Positions 1-9,396 of a stretch of DNA of 64,000 nucleotides are shown here, one piece after another. The stretch's first letter is position 1, and each line of letters opens with the position of its first letter. Under the pieces are notes generated by a model. It made no database searches, had not been told where the DNA came from, and saw only the letters and a list, made by a program, of their open reading frames with translations. Source of the stretch: Riemerella anatipestifer (GTDB lineage: Bacteria; Bacteroidota; Bacteroidia; Flavobacteriales; Weeksellaceae); the NCBI RefSeq assembly GCF_009670965.2, contig NZ_CP073239.1:310001-374000 (forward strand), written 5' to 3'. A program made the translations under genes and the position numbers.

Positions 1-70
1 TAAATGGCTCTACTACCACATTTTTATCTATTTTAGCTCGTCTATCTACGGCTGCTAACTGATGAATCAT
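1..70 (-). CDS. lpxA: acyl-ACP--UDP-N-acetylglucosamine O-acyltransferase, N-terminal fragment
   Basis: The first 23 codons of a gene that runs off the left edge. The start codon lies 7 bases after the lpxC-fabZ stop. The translation begins MIHQLAAVDRRAKIDKNVV, which fits the first beta-helix coil of LpxA (family knowledge: first step of lipid A synthesis, 3-hydroxyacylation of UDP-GlcNAc). The order lpxD, lpxC-fabZ, lpxA on one strand supports the call. Nothing can be said about the missing 3' part. Confidence 0.8.
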   Translation of the reverse strand, partial: MIHQLAAVDRRAKIDKNVVVEPF

Positions 71-77
71 CTTTAAT

Positions 78-1472
78 CTAGATTTTAGTTTTTGCTACTT
101 GAGCCATAAGCTCTGCCTCTACCACTACGCTATCTCCTACATAACCATACCCTTGCATATGCACAATACCTCTTCTAATAGGTTCTATAAGGTCTATTTT
201 GAAGATAAGTGTATCTCCAGGAACTACCTTTTTCTTAAACTTAACCTTGTCTATTTTAACAAAGTAAGTAGAATAGTTTTCTGGGTCAGGCACATTAGCC
301 AATACCAAAATACCGCCTGTCTGTGCCATTGCTTCAATCTGTAAAACCCCAGGCATTACAGGTTCTTTTGGGAAATGCCCTGTAAAGAAAGGTTCATTCA
401 TTGATACATTTTTAAGCCCTACCACATGAGTATCAGACAATTCTAAAATTTTATCTACTAATAAAAATGGTGGACGGTGCGGAAGCAACCCCATAATCCC
501 ATTGATATCGTAAACAGGCTCCTTGGTTAAATCAAAGTCAGGCACATTTTTTTTCTTTTGTAGTTTCCATTGGCGGTTCAGTTTTTTAGCAAACTGAGTA
601 TTAACAAAGTGCCCTGGTTTGTTAGCAATAACTTTACCTTTTATTTTAACTCCTACCAATGCCAAATCTCCAATGACATCTAGTAACTTGTGTCTAGCTG
701 CTTCATTAGGATAGTTTAAAGTTAAATTATCCAAAACTCCATTAGGACGGATAGATATTTCTTCTCTACCAAATGCCTTTTTGAGTTTTTCTGTGGTTTC
801 TGGTGTAAGTTCTTTATCCACGTAAACAATGGCATTACTAATATCTCCACCCTTGATAAGTCCGTGGTCTAAAAGCATTTCCAACTCATGTAAGAAACTA
901 AAAGTTCTAGCACTAGCAAATTCCTCTTTAAACTCAGAAATATGCTTCATAGTCGCATTTTGAGTACCCAATACCTTAGTACCAAAATCTACCATAGTTG
1001 TAATTTCATAAGTATCGGAAGGGATAATCGTAATATCAGACCCCGAATTTGGGTCAGTATAGCTCATTACTTCCTTTATCACTAGGTACTCTCTCGCTTT
1101 CTCTTGCTCTACGATACCTGCTTTCTCTATTGCTTCTACAAAAAACTTAGAAGAGCCATCTAAAATAGGTGGTTCTGCACTATCTAGCTCCAATATTGCA
1201 TTATCTAAATCCATACCTACTAGAGCCGCCAAAAGGTGCTCACAAGTATGTATTTTAACCCCTAATTTTTCTAATGTAGTTCCCCTTTCGGTAGTGGTAA
1301 CATAGTTTACATCTGCTTCCACTTGAGGGTTTCCTTCCAAATCTGTTCTTACAAATACAAAACCTGTGTTTTCTTTAGCTGGTTTTATCGTAAGATTAAC
1401 TTGTTTACCTGTATGAAGACCTATCCCTGAAAGAGAAACTTCTTCTTTTAAAGTTTTTTGCTTATCACTCAT
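78..1472 (-). CDS. lpxC-fabZ: bifunctional UDP-3-O-acyl-GlcNAc deacetylase / 3-hydroxyacyl-ACP dehydratase
   Basis: A 464-residue fusion. Residues 1 to about 300 are LpxC, the zinc deacetylase that commits to lipid A synthesis; the expected zinc ligands are visible as H79 (in TCEHLLAAL) and H261/D265 (in [10 protein letters not shown]), with H288 in KPGHF as likely catalytic acid. Residues about 320-464 are FabZ, the cytosolic dehydratase of fatty acid elongation, with the hot-dog active site H366 ([12 protein letters not shown]) and E380. This fusion is known in Bacteroidota. It couples the two enzymes that compete for 3-hydroxyacyl-ACP. The start overlaps the end of lpxD by 8 bases, so the two are translationally linked. 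Confidence 0.96.
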   Translation of the reverse strand: MSDKQKTLKEEVSLSGIGLHTGKQVNLTIKPAKENTGFVFVRTDLEGNPQVEADVNYVTTTERGTTLEKLGVKIHTCEHLLAALVGMDLDNAILELDSAEPPILDGSSKFFVEAIEKAGIVEQEKAREYLVIKEVMSYTDPNSGSDITIIPSDTYEITTMVDFGTKVLGTQNATMKHISEFKEEFASARTFSFLHELEMLLDHGLIKGGDISNAIVYVDKELTPETTEKLKKAFGREEISIRPNGVLDNLTLNYPNEAARHKLLDVIGDLALVGVKIKGKVIANKPGHFVNTQFAKKLNRQWKLQKKKNVPDFDLTKEPVYDINGIMGLLPHRPPFLLVDKILELSDTHVVGLKNVSMNEPFFTGHFPKEPVMPGVLQIEAMAQTGGILVLANVPDPENYSTYFVKIDKVKFKKKVVPGDTLIFKIDLIEPIRRGIVHMQGYGYVGDSVVVEAELMAQVAKTKI

Positions 1473-2499
1473 TAGTATTATCTTTTGAGTTTTTTTCTAG
1501 TTGATTTAACTTTTGAACAATCTTATTAAAGTTTCGGAAGTGAACATAATTTCTTCTGAAATCACTTGCCGAAATTGCTGGAGAACCATATAAAATTTCC
1601 CCATCAGACACACTATTATTTACACCACTTTGGGCTTGTATTTTAACTTGATTACCGATGTTAATATGCCCTACAATGCCTACTTGCCCGCCCACTTGAT
1701 TCCAATCGCCTATAGTGGTAGAACCTGCAATACCTGCTTGAGCCGCAATTACATTATGTTTGCCTATCTTAACATTGTGAGCAATCTGGATTAGATTATC
1801 TATCTTGGTTCCTTCCCCTATAATGGTAGAGCCAATCGTTGCTCTATCTATACTACAATTAGAACCAATCTCTACATTATTCTCTATAATTACATTTCCT
1901 AATTGCGGAATTTTTTTAAAACCTTCTGCTGTTGGTTGGAAGCCAAAACCATCTCCTCCTATTACTGTATTAGAGTGTATGATGCAATTATCTCCTATCA
2001 CACAACCGTCATAAATCCTAGCACCACTATCTATTTTACAATTCTTACCAATCTTGACCCTCTTACCTATATATACATGAGGCGCAATCTGAGAACCTTC
2101 TCCTACCTTAGTCTTCTCTGAAATATAGGTAAACGCTCCTACGAAAACATTCTCTCCTAAGACAGCCGTCTGGTGAATAAATGTTCCTTCTTCTACACCT
2201 GATTTTCTATCTTGAACCATCTCGTTGTAAAGGTTCATTAGCACCTGAAAAGATAGGTAAGCATCTTCTACTGCTATAATGGTAGCTTTATAATCTTTTT
2301 TATCTAAGAGTTTTTTGGATACTACAAGAACCGAACATTTAGTTTCCTCTATAAAATGAGAAAATTTTTCCTGAGCGACAAAAGACAAATGCCCTTCTTC
2401 ACCACTTTCTATAGGAGAAACCCCTGTAATTAAAGTATTTTCGTTACCTATGATTTCCCCTTCAATAAAACCTGCAATCTGAGAAGCTGTAAATTCCAT
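1465..2499 (-). CDS. lpxD: UDP-3-O-(3-hydroxyacyl)glucosamine N-acyltransferase
   Basis: Third enzyme of lipid A synthesis: N-acylates the product of LpxC. About 344 residues, with an N-terminal uridine-binding domain ([18 protein letters not shown]) followed by many hexapeptide repeats of a left-handed beta helix (for example [19 protein letters not shown], in which H is the expected catalytic base). An in-frame upstream start at 2538 exists, but a TATCTTTG promoter element lies between it and the ATG at 2499, and family members begin at MEFTA, so 2499 is preferred. The 3' end overlaps lpxC-fabZ by 8 bases. Confidence 0.94.
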   Translation of the reverse strand: MEFTASQIAGFIEGEIIGNENTLITGVSPIESGEEGHLSFVAQEKFSHFIEETKCSVLVVSKKLLDKKDYKATIIAVEDAYLSFQVLMNLYNEMVQDRKSGVEEGTFIHQTAVLGENVFVGAFTYISEKTKVGEGSQIAPHVYIGKRVKIGKNCKIDSGARIYDGCVIGDNCIIHSNTVIGGDGFGFQPTAEGFKKIPQLGNVIIENNVEIGSNCSIDRATIGSTIIGEGTKIDNLIQIAHNVKIGKHNVIAAQAGIAGSTTIGDWNQVGGQVGIVGHINIGNQVKIQAQSGVNNSVSDGEILYGSPAISASDFRRNYVHFRNFNKIVQKLNQLEKNSKDNTNE

Positions 2500-2505
2500 A
2501 ATGTG

Positions 2506-2513
2506 CAAAGATA
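2506..2513 (-). promoter_or_regulatory. -7 promoter element of lpxD
   Basis: TATCTTTG on the minus strand matches the Bacteroidota consensus TAnnTTTG. It ends only 6 bases before the ATG of lpxD, so the transcript should have an extremely short leader. It also argues against the longer open reading frame. Confidence 0.6.
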
Positions 2514-2582
2514 GTAATTTATAATATTTCTCTTGCAATTTATACTACAAAACATCATCAAACCTAGTCATCATAGCCATAT

Positions 2583-3794
2583 TTACCTAGGAAATGCCAA
2601 AATGTATTTCTGTGTAGGGCGCTTGAGGCTCGTGGATAAAACTGATAGTTCTGATTCATCTAAAGGTACTTTACCACCATTTTTTTCCAACAAATAGATA
2701 GGCTGTTTTTCGCTATCATAGGGTAACAAATATCGGGAAATTTCATCAACAAAATCTACTCCGAAATCTATATTCATTCGCTTATTAACAGTCTCTACTT
2801 TATCGTCTATAAAATTTTGAGAAAACCCTTCTGAAGACCAAATAGTTTGAGGAAATTTTCGCGTTATAACCGCCTTACAATAATAAGAAAGAACCAAATC
2901 TCCCTCATTTTGCCAAAGTTTTATTGCTTGTAGAATATCTGTATCATCTAAATTCATAAACTTGCTCAAATCTTCCTCCGACATAGAACTAAAATCTTTC
3001 TTATAAAGGAAATATTTTAGGTTTTCTGATGCCTCCAAATTAACTCCTTGAGAAATTAAAAATTTAGCTCTTTTCAAAATTTTAACCAACATAAATTCTG
3101 CCAAAGATGCCGTTTTATGGTAATACACCTGCCAATACATCAGCATCCTTGCTGTGAGATAGTTTTCTACGGAATAAATCCCTTTAGCATCTATCACCAA
3201 TTCATCATCTGCCACATTCATCATTGAGATCAGACGTTGAGCATTGATATTACCTTCTGAAACTCCTGTAAAAAAGCTATCTCTTTTCAAGTAATCTAAC
3301 CTATCTACATCTAATTGAGACGAAACCAACTGATTGAAAAACTTACGATGATAATTCCCCTGAAACATCTCTATCGCTACCGACAAAGCTCCTGAAAACT
3401 CATCATTCAATCGGCTCATAATCAGCAATGACAGTTTTTCATGATGCCAATCTTCCATAAGGACTGATTCTAACGCATGAGAGAACGGTCCGTGCCCAAC
3501 ATCATGCAACAAAATAGCCAACATCGCCGATTGCTCCTCTTCTTTACTTATCTTCACACCTTTGAGTTTAAGTGTCTCTAAGGCTAAAAACATCAAGTGC
3601 ATTGCTCCCAATGCATGATGAAATCTCGTATGTGTAGCCCCTGGAAAAACAAGATTAAGAAGCCCAGTTTGCGAAATCCTCCTTAAACGTTGAAAATAAG
3701 GATGCTCTATAACATCAAATAGTATTTCGTAAGGAATTTTAATAAATCCATGTACTGGGTCGTTTATGATTTTGAGTTTATTGATTTTACTCAT
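2583..3794 (-). CDS. HD-domain phosphohydrolase (dGTPase/SAMHD1-like)
   Basis: A 403-residue cytosolic protein of the HD superfamily. Metal-binding residues are visible as H in TRFHH (about 57-60), H97-D98 in LLHDVGHGPFSH, and D in VDRLDYLKRDS. The NDPVHGFI opening and the VDRLDYLKRD block are typical of deoxynucleotide triphosphohydrolase-like proteins. The substrate is not known; dNTPs are a family-based guess. It sits upstream of lpxD on the same strand, an arrangement common in flavobacteria, but lpxD has its own promoter, so there is no clear functional link to lipid A. Confidence 0.85.
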   Translation of the reverse strand: MSKINKLKIINDPVHGFIKIPYEILFDVIEHPYFQRLRRISQTGLLNLVFPGATHTRFHHALGAMHLMFLALETLKLKGVKISKEEEQSAMLAILLHDVGHGPFSHALESVLMEDWHHEKLSLLIMSRLNDEFSGALSVAIEMFQGNYHRKFFNQLVSSQLDVDRLDYLKRDSFFTGVSEGNINAQRLISMMNVADDELVIDAKGIYSVENYLTARMLMYWQVYYHKTASLAEFMLVKILKRAKFLISQGVNLEASENLKYFLYKKDFSSMSEEDLSKFMNLDDTDILQAIKLWQNEGDLVLSYYCKAVITRKFPQTIWSSEGFSQNFIDDKVETVNKRMNIDFGVDFVDEISRYLLPYDSEKQPIYLLEKNGGKVPLDESELSVLSTSLKRPTQKYILAFPR

Positions 3795-3813
3795 TCTCTT
3801 TTTAAAATTTCGG

Positions 3814-3843
3814 CAAATTTAGAGCTAATTTCTTAATTGACAA
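3814..3843 (-). promoter_or_regulatory. promoter of the HD phosphohydrolase gene
   Basis: Minus strand: -7 element TAAATTTG at 3821-3814 and TTG at 3843-3841, separated by 19 bases, which fits the Bacteroidota TTG/TAnnTTTG arrangement. The start codon follows 19 bases after the -7 box. Confidence 0.6.
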
Positions 3844-3847
3844 TAAA

Positions 3848-4855
3848 CTAAAACTTAACAAACCCTAGCCTATCTCCGTTAAGAACAATAGGTGTTTCTA
3901 GATTATTGGTAAACAAGCCACCAGTACCCAATCCTTGAGGCATCTTACTTTGTTTAGTATAAGTGTATTGGGCAATAGCATTAAGACCGATATTACTTTC
4001 TAAAGCAGAGGTTATCCACCAGCCTATACCTAAAGTTTCTGCTAAACTTATCCATTCATCAGTCCCAGAAAAACCACCTACCAGAGAAGGTTTCAAAATA
4101 ATGTATTGAGGTTTTATTTTTTCTAATAATTTCTGTTTCTCTTCCACCTGCACCACGCCTATCAGTTCTTCATCCAAAGCTATAGGTGTAGGCATATTCT
4201 GACACAGCATTGACATTTCTTCTAATTGCCCTGCCTTTATGGGTTGTTCAATGGAATGAATTTCTAAATCAGAAAGTTGCTGTAATACCGTTTTTGCTTC
4301 CTCCATTGTAAAAGCTCCATTGGCATCTACTCTTATTTCTAATTGATTTTTAGGATAAATATGCCTTAACTCGGAAATAATTTGTCTCTCGGAAGCCCAA
4401 TCAACTCCTATTTTTAGTTTAATACAATCAAAACCTTGAGAAAGTTTATCTTCTATTTGTTTTTGCATAAACTCTACCGAGCCCATCCATATCAACCCAT
4501 TGATTTTTATAAAATCTTTACTCTCTGTAAAATCTGACGGAAAATAAACATATTTATCCTGAACCAAGTTCATCATCGCCTGTTCATAACCTATCCATAT
4601 AGACGGGTAATGACGAAGATGTTCTCTCAAAACTTCAGGAGCTAAATGTATATTTTCGCACAACCAAATCAATTTTTCTTCATAATCAGGAACATCATCA
4701 TAACTCAACCCTCTAAACAAACCACACTCTCCCTGCCCTTTGTTTATACCGTCTGCAACCTCTAGAAAATAAGTTTCCTTAGTAATCAAAACACCCCGCG
4801 AAGTACCGCTGGGTGTTTTGAATTTGAGTGTATATTTATTATAATTAGCCCTCAT
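3848..4855 (-). CDS. menC: o-succinylbenzoate synthase (enolase superfamily)
   Basis: A 335-residue enolase-superfamily enzyme, probably the menaquinone step converting SHCHC to o-succinylbenzoate. Visible are the Lys pair in CIKLKIGVDW, the metal ligands D in IRVDANGAF, E in HSIEQPI and D/E in ALDEELIG, and the second catalytic Lys in ILKPSLVGGF. Its ATG shares one base with the fbp stop codon (TAATG), so the pair should be translationally coupled. The related dipeptide epimerases cannot be fully excluded, as other men genes are not in the window. Confidence 0.8.
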   Translation of the reverse strand: MRANYNKYTLKFKTPSGTSRGVLITKETYFLEVADGINKGQGECGLFRGLSYDDVPDYEEKLIWLCENIHLAPEVLREHLRHYPSIWIGYEQAMMNLVQDKYVYFPSDFTESKDFIKINGLIWMGSVEFMQKQIEDKLSQGFDCIKLKIGVDWASERQIISELRHIYPKNQLEIRVDANGAFTMEEAKTVLQQLSDLEIHSIEQPIKAGQLEEMSMLCQNMPTPIALDEELIGVVQVEEKQKLLEKIKPQYIILKPSLVGGFSGTDEWISLAETLGIGWWITSALESNIGLNAIAQYTYTKQSKMPQGLGTGGLFTNNLETPIVLNGDRLGFVKF

Positions 4856-5871
4856 TAAGCATCTTTAGCTTGAGCCATAAACTCCTCTGCTTTTTTTACC
4901 ATTTCTTCGCTTCCACAGAAAAACGGCACTCTTTGGTGCAACTCTGTAGGCTCTATTTCCAAAATTCTTTGAAAACCATTAGACGCTCTACCTCCCGCTT
5001 GTTCTGCTAAAAATGCCATCGGATTACATTCATATAGAAGCCTTAGTTTTCCGTTAGGAGCCTGTGAATAAGACGGATAGATGTAAATTCCACCTTTAAT
5101 CATATTTCTATGAAAATCCGAAACCAAAGAGCCTATATAACGAGAAGTGTAAGGACGGTCTCCTTCTTCCATTTGGCAGTATTTTAAATAATCTTTAACC
5201 CCTTGTGGAAATTTAATATAATTACCTTCGTTTATAGAATATATTTTCCCTTTTTTAGGAAACTGCATATTAAGGTGAGAGAGATAATAAGTACCTAAAC
5301 TTGGGTCTAATGTAAAGCCATTCACTCCATTCCCTGTGGTGTAAACAATCATCGTGGAAGAACCATACACTACATAACCTGCTGCCACTTGATTAACCCC
5401 TTTTTGTAAAAAATCTTCTAGCTGTACAGGAGTACCTGGCTCTGTAACTCTTCTATAAATAGAGAAAATCGTCCCTACCGACACATTAACATCTATGTTA
5501 GACGACCCATCTAAAGGATCTATCAACACCACATATTTACTCAAATGCCCATTCTCACCTGATTTTATTTCTATAAAATCATCGCTTTCTTCCGAAGCGA
5601 TACCACACACCACTTCTCTCTGAGAAAGTGCGTTAATGAAAATATCATTAGCCAAGACATCTAATTTCTGCTGGTCTTCCCCTTGTATATTGGTGTTTCC
5701 TGCCTTACCAATGATATCTGCAATCCCTGCTTTATTCACTTCCCTATTCACTACTTTTGAGGCTAGCCTTATAGCACTTAAGAGTCTAGAAAGCTCCCCC
5801 GTAGAATACTGAAAATCATCTTGTTTATCAATTATAAACTCGCCTAATGTTTGTAATGGTTGTTGTGACAT
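4855..5871 (-). CDS. fbp: fructose-1,6-bisphosphatase, class I
   Basis: Gluconeogenic enzyme removing the 1-phosphate of fructose-1,6-bisphosphate in the cytosol. The 338-residue length fits class I. The metal-binding signature DPLDGSSN is at residues 118-125 and the substrate-binding stretch ends in GGRASNG near residue 300. First gene of a two-gene unit with menC (TAATG overlap). It is divergent from the aspartokinase gene across a 189-base spacer; a weak -7-like sequence (GAAATTTG) lies upstream but does not match the consensus fully. Confidence 0.95.
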   Translation of the reverse strand: MSQQPLQTLGEFIIDKQDDFQYSTGELSRLLSAIRLASKVVNREVNKAGIADIIGKAGNTNIQGEDQQKLDVLANDIFINALSQREVVCGIASEESDDFIEIKSGENGHLSKYVVLIDPLDGSSNIDVNVSVGTIFSIYRRVTEPGTPVQLEDFLQKGVNQVAAGYVVYGSSTMIVYTTGNGVNGFTLDPSLGTYYLSHLNMQFPKKGKIYSINEGNYIKFPQGVKDYLKYCQMEEGDRPYTSRYIGSLVSDFHRNMIKGGIYIYPSYSQAPNGKLRLLYECNPMAFLAEQAGGRASNGFQRILEIEPTELHQRVPFFCGSEEMVKKAEEFMAQAKDA

Positions 5872-5986
5872 CTTTAGATTTATTAGTTAGAGCCACAAAT
5901 TTCGGAATTTTACTCGAATTTTCACAACTAAGAAAACTTTTTTATCCAAATTAAATTTTTGTATTTCTTTTTTCAACTGATTTTAA

Positions 5987-5994
5987 TACTTTTG
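5987..5994 (+). promoter_or_regulatory. -7 promoter element of the aspartokinase gene
   Basis: TACTTTTG matches TAnnTTTG, 66 bases upstream of the start codon; a TTTTG stretch about 25 bases further upstream may be the -33 part. Confidence 0.5.
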
Positions 5995-6060
5995 AAAATT
6001 GTTTTGGTTTGTCGGAAGACCTTAACTCTAAAAATTATTTAGCTTTTAATAACACATTGT

Positions 6061-7299
6061 ATGAAAATATTTAAGTTTGGGGGAGCCTCAGTAAAAGACT
6101 CCGAGAGTGTTAAAAATGTAGCATTTGTACTAGAGAGCCAAGGTTTTAAAGAGTGCCTACTCGTAGTTTCTGCTATGGGTAAAACCACTAATGCTTTGGA
6201 GAAAGTTGTAGAAGTTTACTTCCAGAAAGGAAATTATAATGAAGAAATTCAGAAAATAAAAACATCACATATAGAAATAGCCTCTGGACTTTTTGATAAA
6301 AACCACCCTGTTTTTGATGAAATCTCACTATTTTTTGATGATGTACAAGCTTTTTTAAGAAGAAACAAATCGCCTAATTACAATTTCGTCTATGACCAAG
6401 TGGTGAGCTGCGGGGAAATGATTTCTTCTAAAATCCTTAGCGAATACCTCAATTCTAGAAATTTTAGTAATGAATGGATTGACGCTAGAGATTTCATTAA
6501 AACCAACGATACTTACCGTGAGGGTGTAGTAGATTGGACAGAAACCGAAGCCAATATCTCTCAACTTAATAAAGAGAAATGCTATGTAACACAAGGATTC
6601 ATTGGTTCTGACGCCAACAATTTCACTGTAACGCTAGGGCGTGAAGGCTCCGATTATTCCGCAGCTATTTTCGCTTATTGCCTTAATGCTAACGCAATGA
6701 CTATCTGGAAAGATGTACCAGGTGTTATGACGGGAGACCCTAGAAAGTTTAAAGATGTTAAATTGCTTTCTAACATTTCCTATGAAGAAGCTATAGAAAT
6801 GGCATACTATGGAGCATCTGTAATCCACCCCAAAACTTTGCAACCTTTAAAGCAAAAGAATATTCCGTTCTTTGTGAAATCTTTTGTAGAACCACAAAAA
6901 GCAGGTACTAAAGTAGGCATTTCAGAAGAAAATCAAAGAGAAGAAAGTTTTATACTTAAGGAAAATCAAAACTTAATTAAAATATCTACACGAGATTTTT
7001 CTTTCATCGCAGAAGACCATATTAGTTTTATTTTTAATCTTTTATCTCAACTAAAGATAAAAGTATCGTTGATGCAAAACTCTGCTATATCATTAGCTCT
7101 TTGTTTAGAGGATAAATTTGGAAAACTAGACGAACTTAATGAAGCTCTACAAGCTAATTTTAAAACAGAAGTTTCTAAAAATGTATCCTTATTTACTATA
7201 AGAAATGCTGATATGGATAAACTTGACCGACTTTACGAAGGTAAAAATATTTTACTGGAACAGATTTCTAAAAACACCGTTCAAATTGTGATTCTTTAG
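6061..7299 (+). CDS. aspartate kinase (monofunctional)
   Basis: First step of lysine, threonine and methionine synthesis: phosphorylates aspartate. The 412-residue protein opens with the amino acid kinase motif MKIFKFGGASVKD, carries the nucleotide-binding TLGREGSDYSAA near residue 190, the aspartate/ATP loop WKDVPGVMTGDPR near 217-229, and EAIEMAYYGASVIHPKT. A C-terminal ACT-like region (about 300-412) suggests allosteric feedback. It is not fused to homoserine dehydrogenase. Followed 23 bases later by the acyltransferase gene, so probably co-transcribed. Confidence 0.93.
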   Translation: MKIFKFGGASVKDSESVKNVAFVLESQGFKECLLVVSAMGKTTNALEKVVEVYFQKGNYNEEIQKIKTSHIEIASGLFDKNHPVFDEISLFFDDVQAFLRRNKSPNYNFVYDQVVSCGEMISSKILSEYLNSRNFSNEWIDARDFIKTNDTYREGVVDWTETEANISQLNKEKCYVTQGFIGSDANNFTVTLGREGSDYSAAIFAYCLNANAMTIWKDVPGVMTGDPRKFKDVKLLSNISYEEAIEMAYYGASVIHPKTLQPLKQKNIPFFVKSFVEPQKAGTKVGISEENQREESFILKENQNLIKISTRDFSFIAEDHISFIFNLLSQLKIKVSLMQNSAISLALCLEDKFGKLDELNEALQANFKTEVSKNVSLFTIRNADMDKLDRLYEGKNILLEQISKNTVQIVIL

Positions 7300-7322
7300 A
7301 ATTCAGAAAAAAACAATAACTA

Positions 7323-9146
7323 ATGAGTCTCATTTCTAAAAAGGATTTAATAAAAGCTGCTGGTTTAGACAAAATAGGATTTTTAAAATCTCCTATTGCT
7401 TCTATAATTATGCGTTTAACGAGGATTAATCAAGTTAATGCTCTCTATGACAAAATAAAACATACTGAAGGCAGAGACTTCTTTAAAGCTTTTGTTAAGG
7501 AAAGAAATTTAAAGTACATCGTCTTTGAGGAAGATTTACAAAAAATACCTAAAACAGGACCTTTCATATTAGTTGCTAATCACCCTCTGGGAGCGATAGA
7601 CGGCATACTAATGTGTAAAATCTTAACCGAAATTCGTCCTGATTTTAAAATTATGGGCAATTTTCTCTTAGAGAAAATTGAACCTATGAAACCTTTTGTA
7701 ATCCCTGTAAACCCTTTTGAAGGCAGAAAAGAAATTCGCAGTAGTTTGCAAGGAATGAAAGCTACCTTAAAACATCTAGAAGAAGGTGGTTGCGTAGGTA
7801 TATTCCCGGCGGGAGAGGTTTCTAACAAGAATAACTCTTTTGCTCAAATCATGGATAAAGAATGGGAAAAGCCAGCACTTAAACTTATGAAAAAGGCTAA
7901 AGTCCCAATAGTCCCAATGTATTTTCATGCTAAAAATAGTAAACTTTTTTACGCAATGTCTAAAATACACCCTGATTTGCAAACTCTAATGCTTCCATCT
8001 GAAATGATGAACAAAAGAGAAAAACCTATTAGAGTAAGAATTGGGAAACCTGTTTCTGTAAAAATCATAGAAGACTGTGACTCCGTGGAGGAAATGGAAC
8101 ATTTGTTACAAAAGAAAATTTGCCTTATGAAAACTTATTATGACAAAAGGCAATCGTTGGCAGACTTAATGAAGCTCCCAAACCTCAATTTAAAGATTCC
8201 GAACAAGTCGGAAAATATCGTTCAAAACATCATAGACGAAACACCTCAGGAAGGCCTAATTAAGGAGATAGAAACCCTAAAAAGTGAAGGAAAAATGCTC
8301 TTTGATAGCGGAAACTATGAAGTCTTTTTCAGTTCTTATCAAGAGATACCTTCCATTATGAGAGAAATAGGCAGACAAAGAGAACTTACCTTCCGTGCAG
8401 TAGGAGAAGGCAGCAACCTTCCTTTTGATTTAGATGAATATGATAAGCATTATCATCACCTTTTCTTATGGGATAAAGAAGCCCAAAAACTCGCAGGTGC
8501 TTACAGGATGGCTCTAGGAAAAGAGGTGATGAAAAAACACGGCATTAAAGGTTTTTATACCAGCTCTCTTTTCGAGTTTGACCAAGAGCTACAACCATTC
8601 TTCCGAAAAGTAATAGAAATGGGAAGAGCTTATATCTCTATGGAGTATCAGCAAAAACCTTTCCCTCTATTTCTTCTTTGGAAAGGCATCGTGCATGTTT
8701 GTTTAAGAAACCCTGATCACAAATTTCTAATGGGTGGTGTAAGTATCAGCAACAAATTTTCGGAGTTTTCTAAATCACTTATGATAGACTTTATGCGTTC
8801 TCACTACTATGATTCCGCTGTTGCCCAATACATACACCCAAGAAATGAGTTTAAAATTAAACTAAAAGAAAGAGATAAAAATCTATTTTTTGATGGCATA
8901 GACTCAGATTTAGGAAAGTTAGACAAACTCATTGATGATTTGGAGCCAGAAATGAGATTACCTGTATTGATAAAGAAATACATTAAGCAAAATGCTAAGG
9001 TTATCTCCTTTAATGTAGACCCAAACTTTAATGATGCTATTGATGGATTGATGTATATCCGCATCAGCGACCTCCCTGAAAGCACTATTAAACCTGTATT
9101 GGAGGAAATGAGCGAACAACTAAGTTCCGAAGAGCAAAAAAAATAA
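7323..9146 (+). CDS. olsF: bifunctional acyltransferase, PlsC + GNAT-like (OlsF-type aminolipid synthase)
   Basis: A 607-residue two-domain membrane-associated protein. The N-terminal part is a lysophospholipid O-acyltransferase of the PlsC family: NHPLGAIDG at 86-94 (H87 and D93, spaced HX5D instead of the usual HX4D) and the downstream IFPAGEVS. From about residue 310 a hemolysin/GNAT-like N-acyltransferase domain follows (ELTFRAVGEG, then DKHYHHLFLWD, then GAYRMALG). The same architecture is known from OlsF of Flavobacterium and Serratia, which makes ornithine lipids in one protein. The amino acid acylated here (ornithine, glycine or serine-glycine) cannot be read from sequence. Confidence 0.82.
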   Translation: MSLISKKDLIKAAGLDKIGFLKSPIASIIMRLTRINQVNALYDKIKHTEGRDFFKAFVKERNLKYIVFEEDLQKIPKTGPFILVANHPLGAIDGILMCKILTEIRPDFKIMGNFLLEKIEPMKPFVIPVNPFEGRKEIRSSLQGMKATLKHLEEGGCVGIFPAGEVSNKNNSFAQIMDKEWEKPALKLMKKAKVPIVPMYFHAKNSKLFYAMSKIHPDLQTLMLPSEMMNKREKPIRVRIGKPVSVKIIEDCDSVEEMEHLLQKKICLMKTYYDKRQSLADLMKLPNLNLKIPNKSENIVQNIIDETPQEGLIKEIETLKSEGKMLFDSGNYEVFFSSYQEIPSIMREIGRQRELTFRAVGEGSNLPFDLDEYDKHYHHLFLWDKEAQKLAGAYRMALGKEVMKKHGIKGFYTSSLFEFDQELQPFFRKVIEMGRAYISMEYQQKPFPLFLLWKGIVHVCLRNPDHKFLMGGVSISNKFSEFSKSLMIDFMRSHYYDSAVAQYIHPRNEFKIKLKERDKNLFFDGIDSDLGKLDKLIDDLEPEMRLPVLIKKYIKQNAKVISFNVDPNFNDAIDGLMYIRISDLPESTIKPVLEEMSEQLSSEEQKK

Positions 9147-9198
9147 AACTGATTATCAAAACATTAACTACAAAACTTATAAAAACTTTAAAATAGAC

Positions 9199-9229
9199 TT
9201 GTTTTGTATTGATAATATATATATCTTTG
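9199..9229 (+). promoter_or_regulatory. promoter of tRNA-Phe
   Basis: TTG at 9199-9201 and TATCTTTG at 9222-9229 with a 20-base spacer, an excellent match to the Bacteroidota promoter. The tRNA begins 33 bases further on. Confidence 0.7.
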
Positions 9230-9262
9230 CACCACTAAAAAACAACTGATAAAAGCAATTAT

Positions 9263-9338
9263 GGTGCCTTAGCTCAGTTGGTAGAGCAAAGGACTGAAAA
9301 TCCTTGTGTCCCTGGTTCGATTCCTGGAGGCACCACCA
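9263..9338 (+). tRNA. tRNA-Phe (anticodon GAA)
   Basis: A canonical 76-base tRNA with encoded CCA. The acceptor stem GGTGCCT pairs with AGGCACC, the anticodon stem AAGGA with TCCTT, and the anticodon GAA is at 9296-9298 in the loop CTGAAAA. The T loop is TTCGATT. The central pair of the T stem is a U-U mismatch (CCTGG against CCTGG), the only departure from a perfect cloverleaf. Confidence 0.97.
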
Positions 9339-9339
9339 T

Positions 9340-9375
9340 AAAAACCACTCCATTTAAGAGTGGTTTTTGTTTTAT
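9340..9375 (+). terminator. terminator of tRNA-Phe
   Basis: AAAAACCACTC, a 7-base loop, and GAGTGGTTTTT followed by a T-rich tail: an 11-bp perfect stem directly after the tRNA. Confidence 0.85.
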
Positions 9376-9384
9376 TGTTTATTA

Positions 9385-9392
9385 TATATTTG
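9385..9392 (+). promoter_or_regulatory. -7 promoter element of the DUF3575-like gene
   Basis: TATATTTG matches TAnnTTTG and ends only 4 bases before the ATG at 9397, so the mRNA would start at or next to the start codon. Confidence 0.55.
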
Positions 9393-9396
9393 CATT

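Noticed and set aside
2500..2538. Longer lpxD start at 2538
   Set aside because: It would place coding sequence over the TATCTTTG promoter box, and family members begin at MEFTA.
3848..4855. Alternative call of dipeptide epimerase for menC
   Set aside because: The active-site motifs are shared; menC is preferred because the length and LKPSLVGGF block fit o-succinylbenzoate synthase, but it is not excluded.
5880..6060. Promoter of fbp with a TAnnTTTG match
   Set aside because: The only candidate, GAAATTTG, lacks the TA of the consensus, so it is not listed as a feature.
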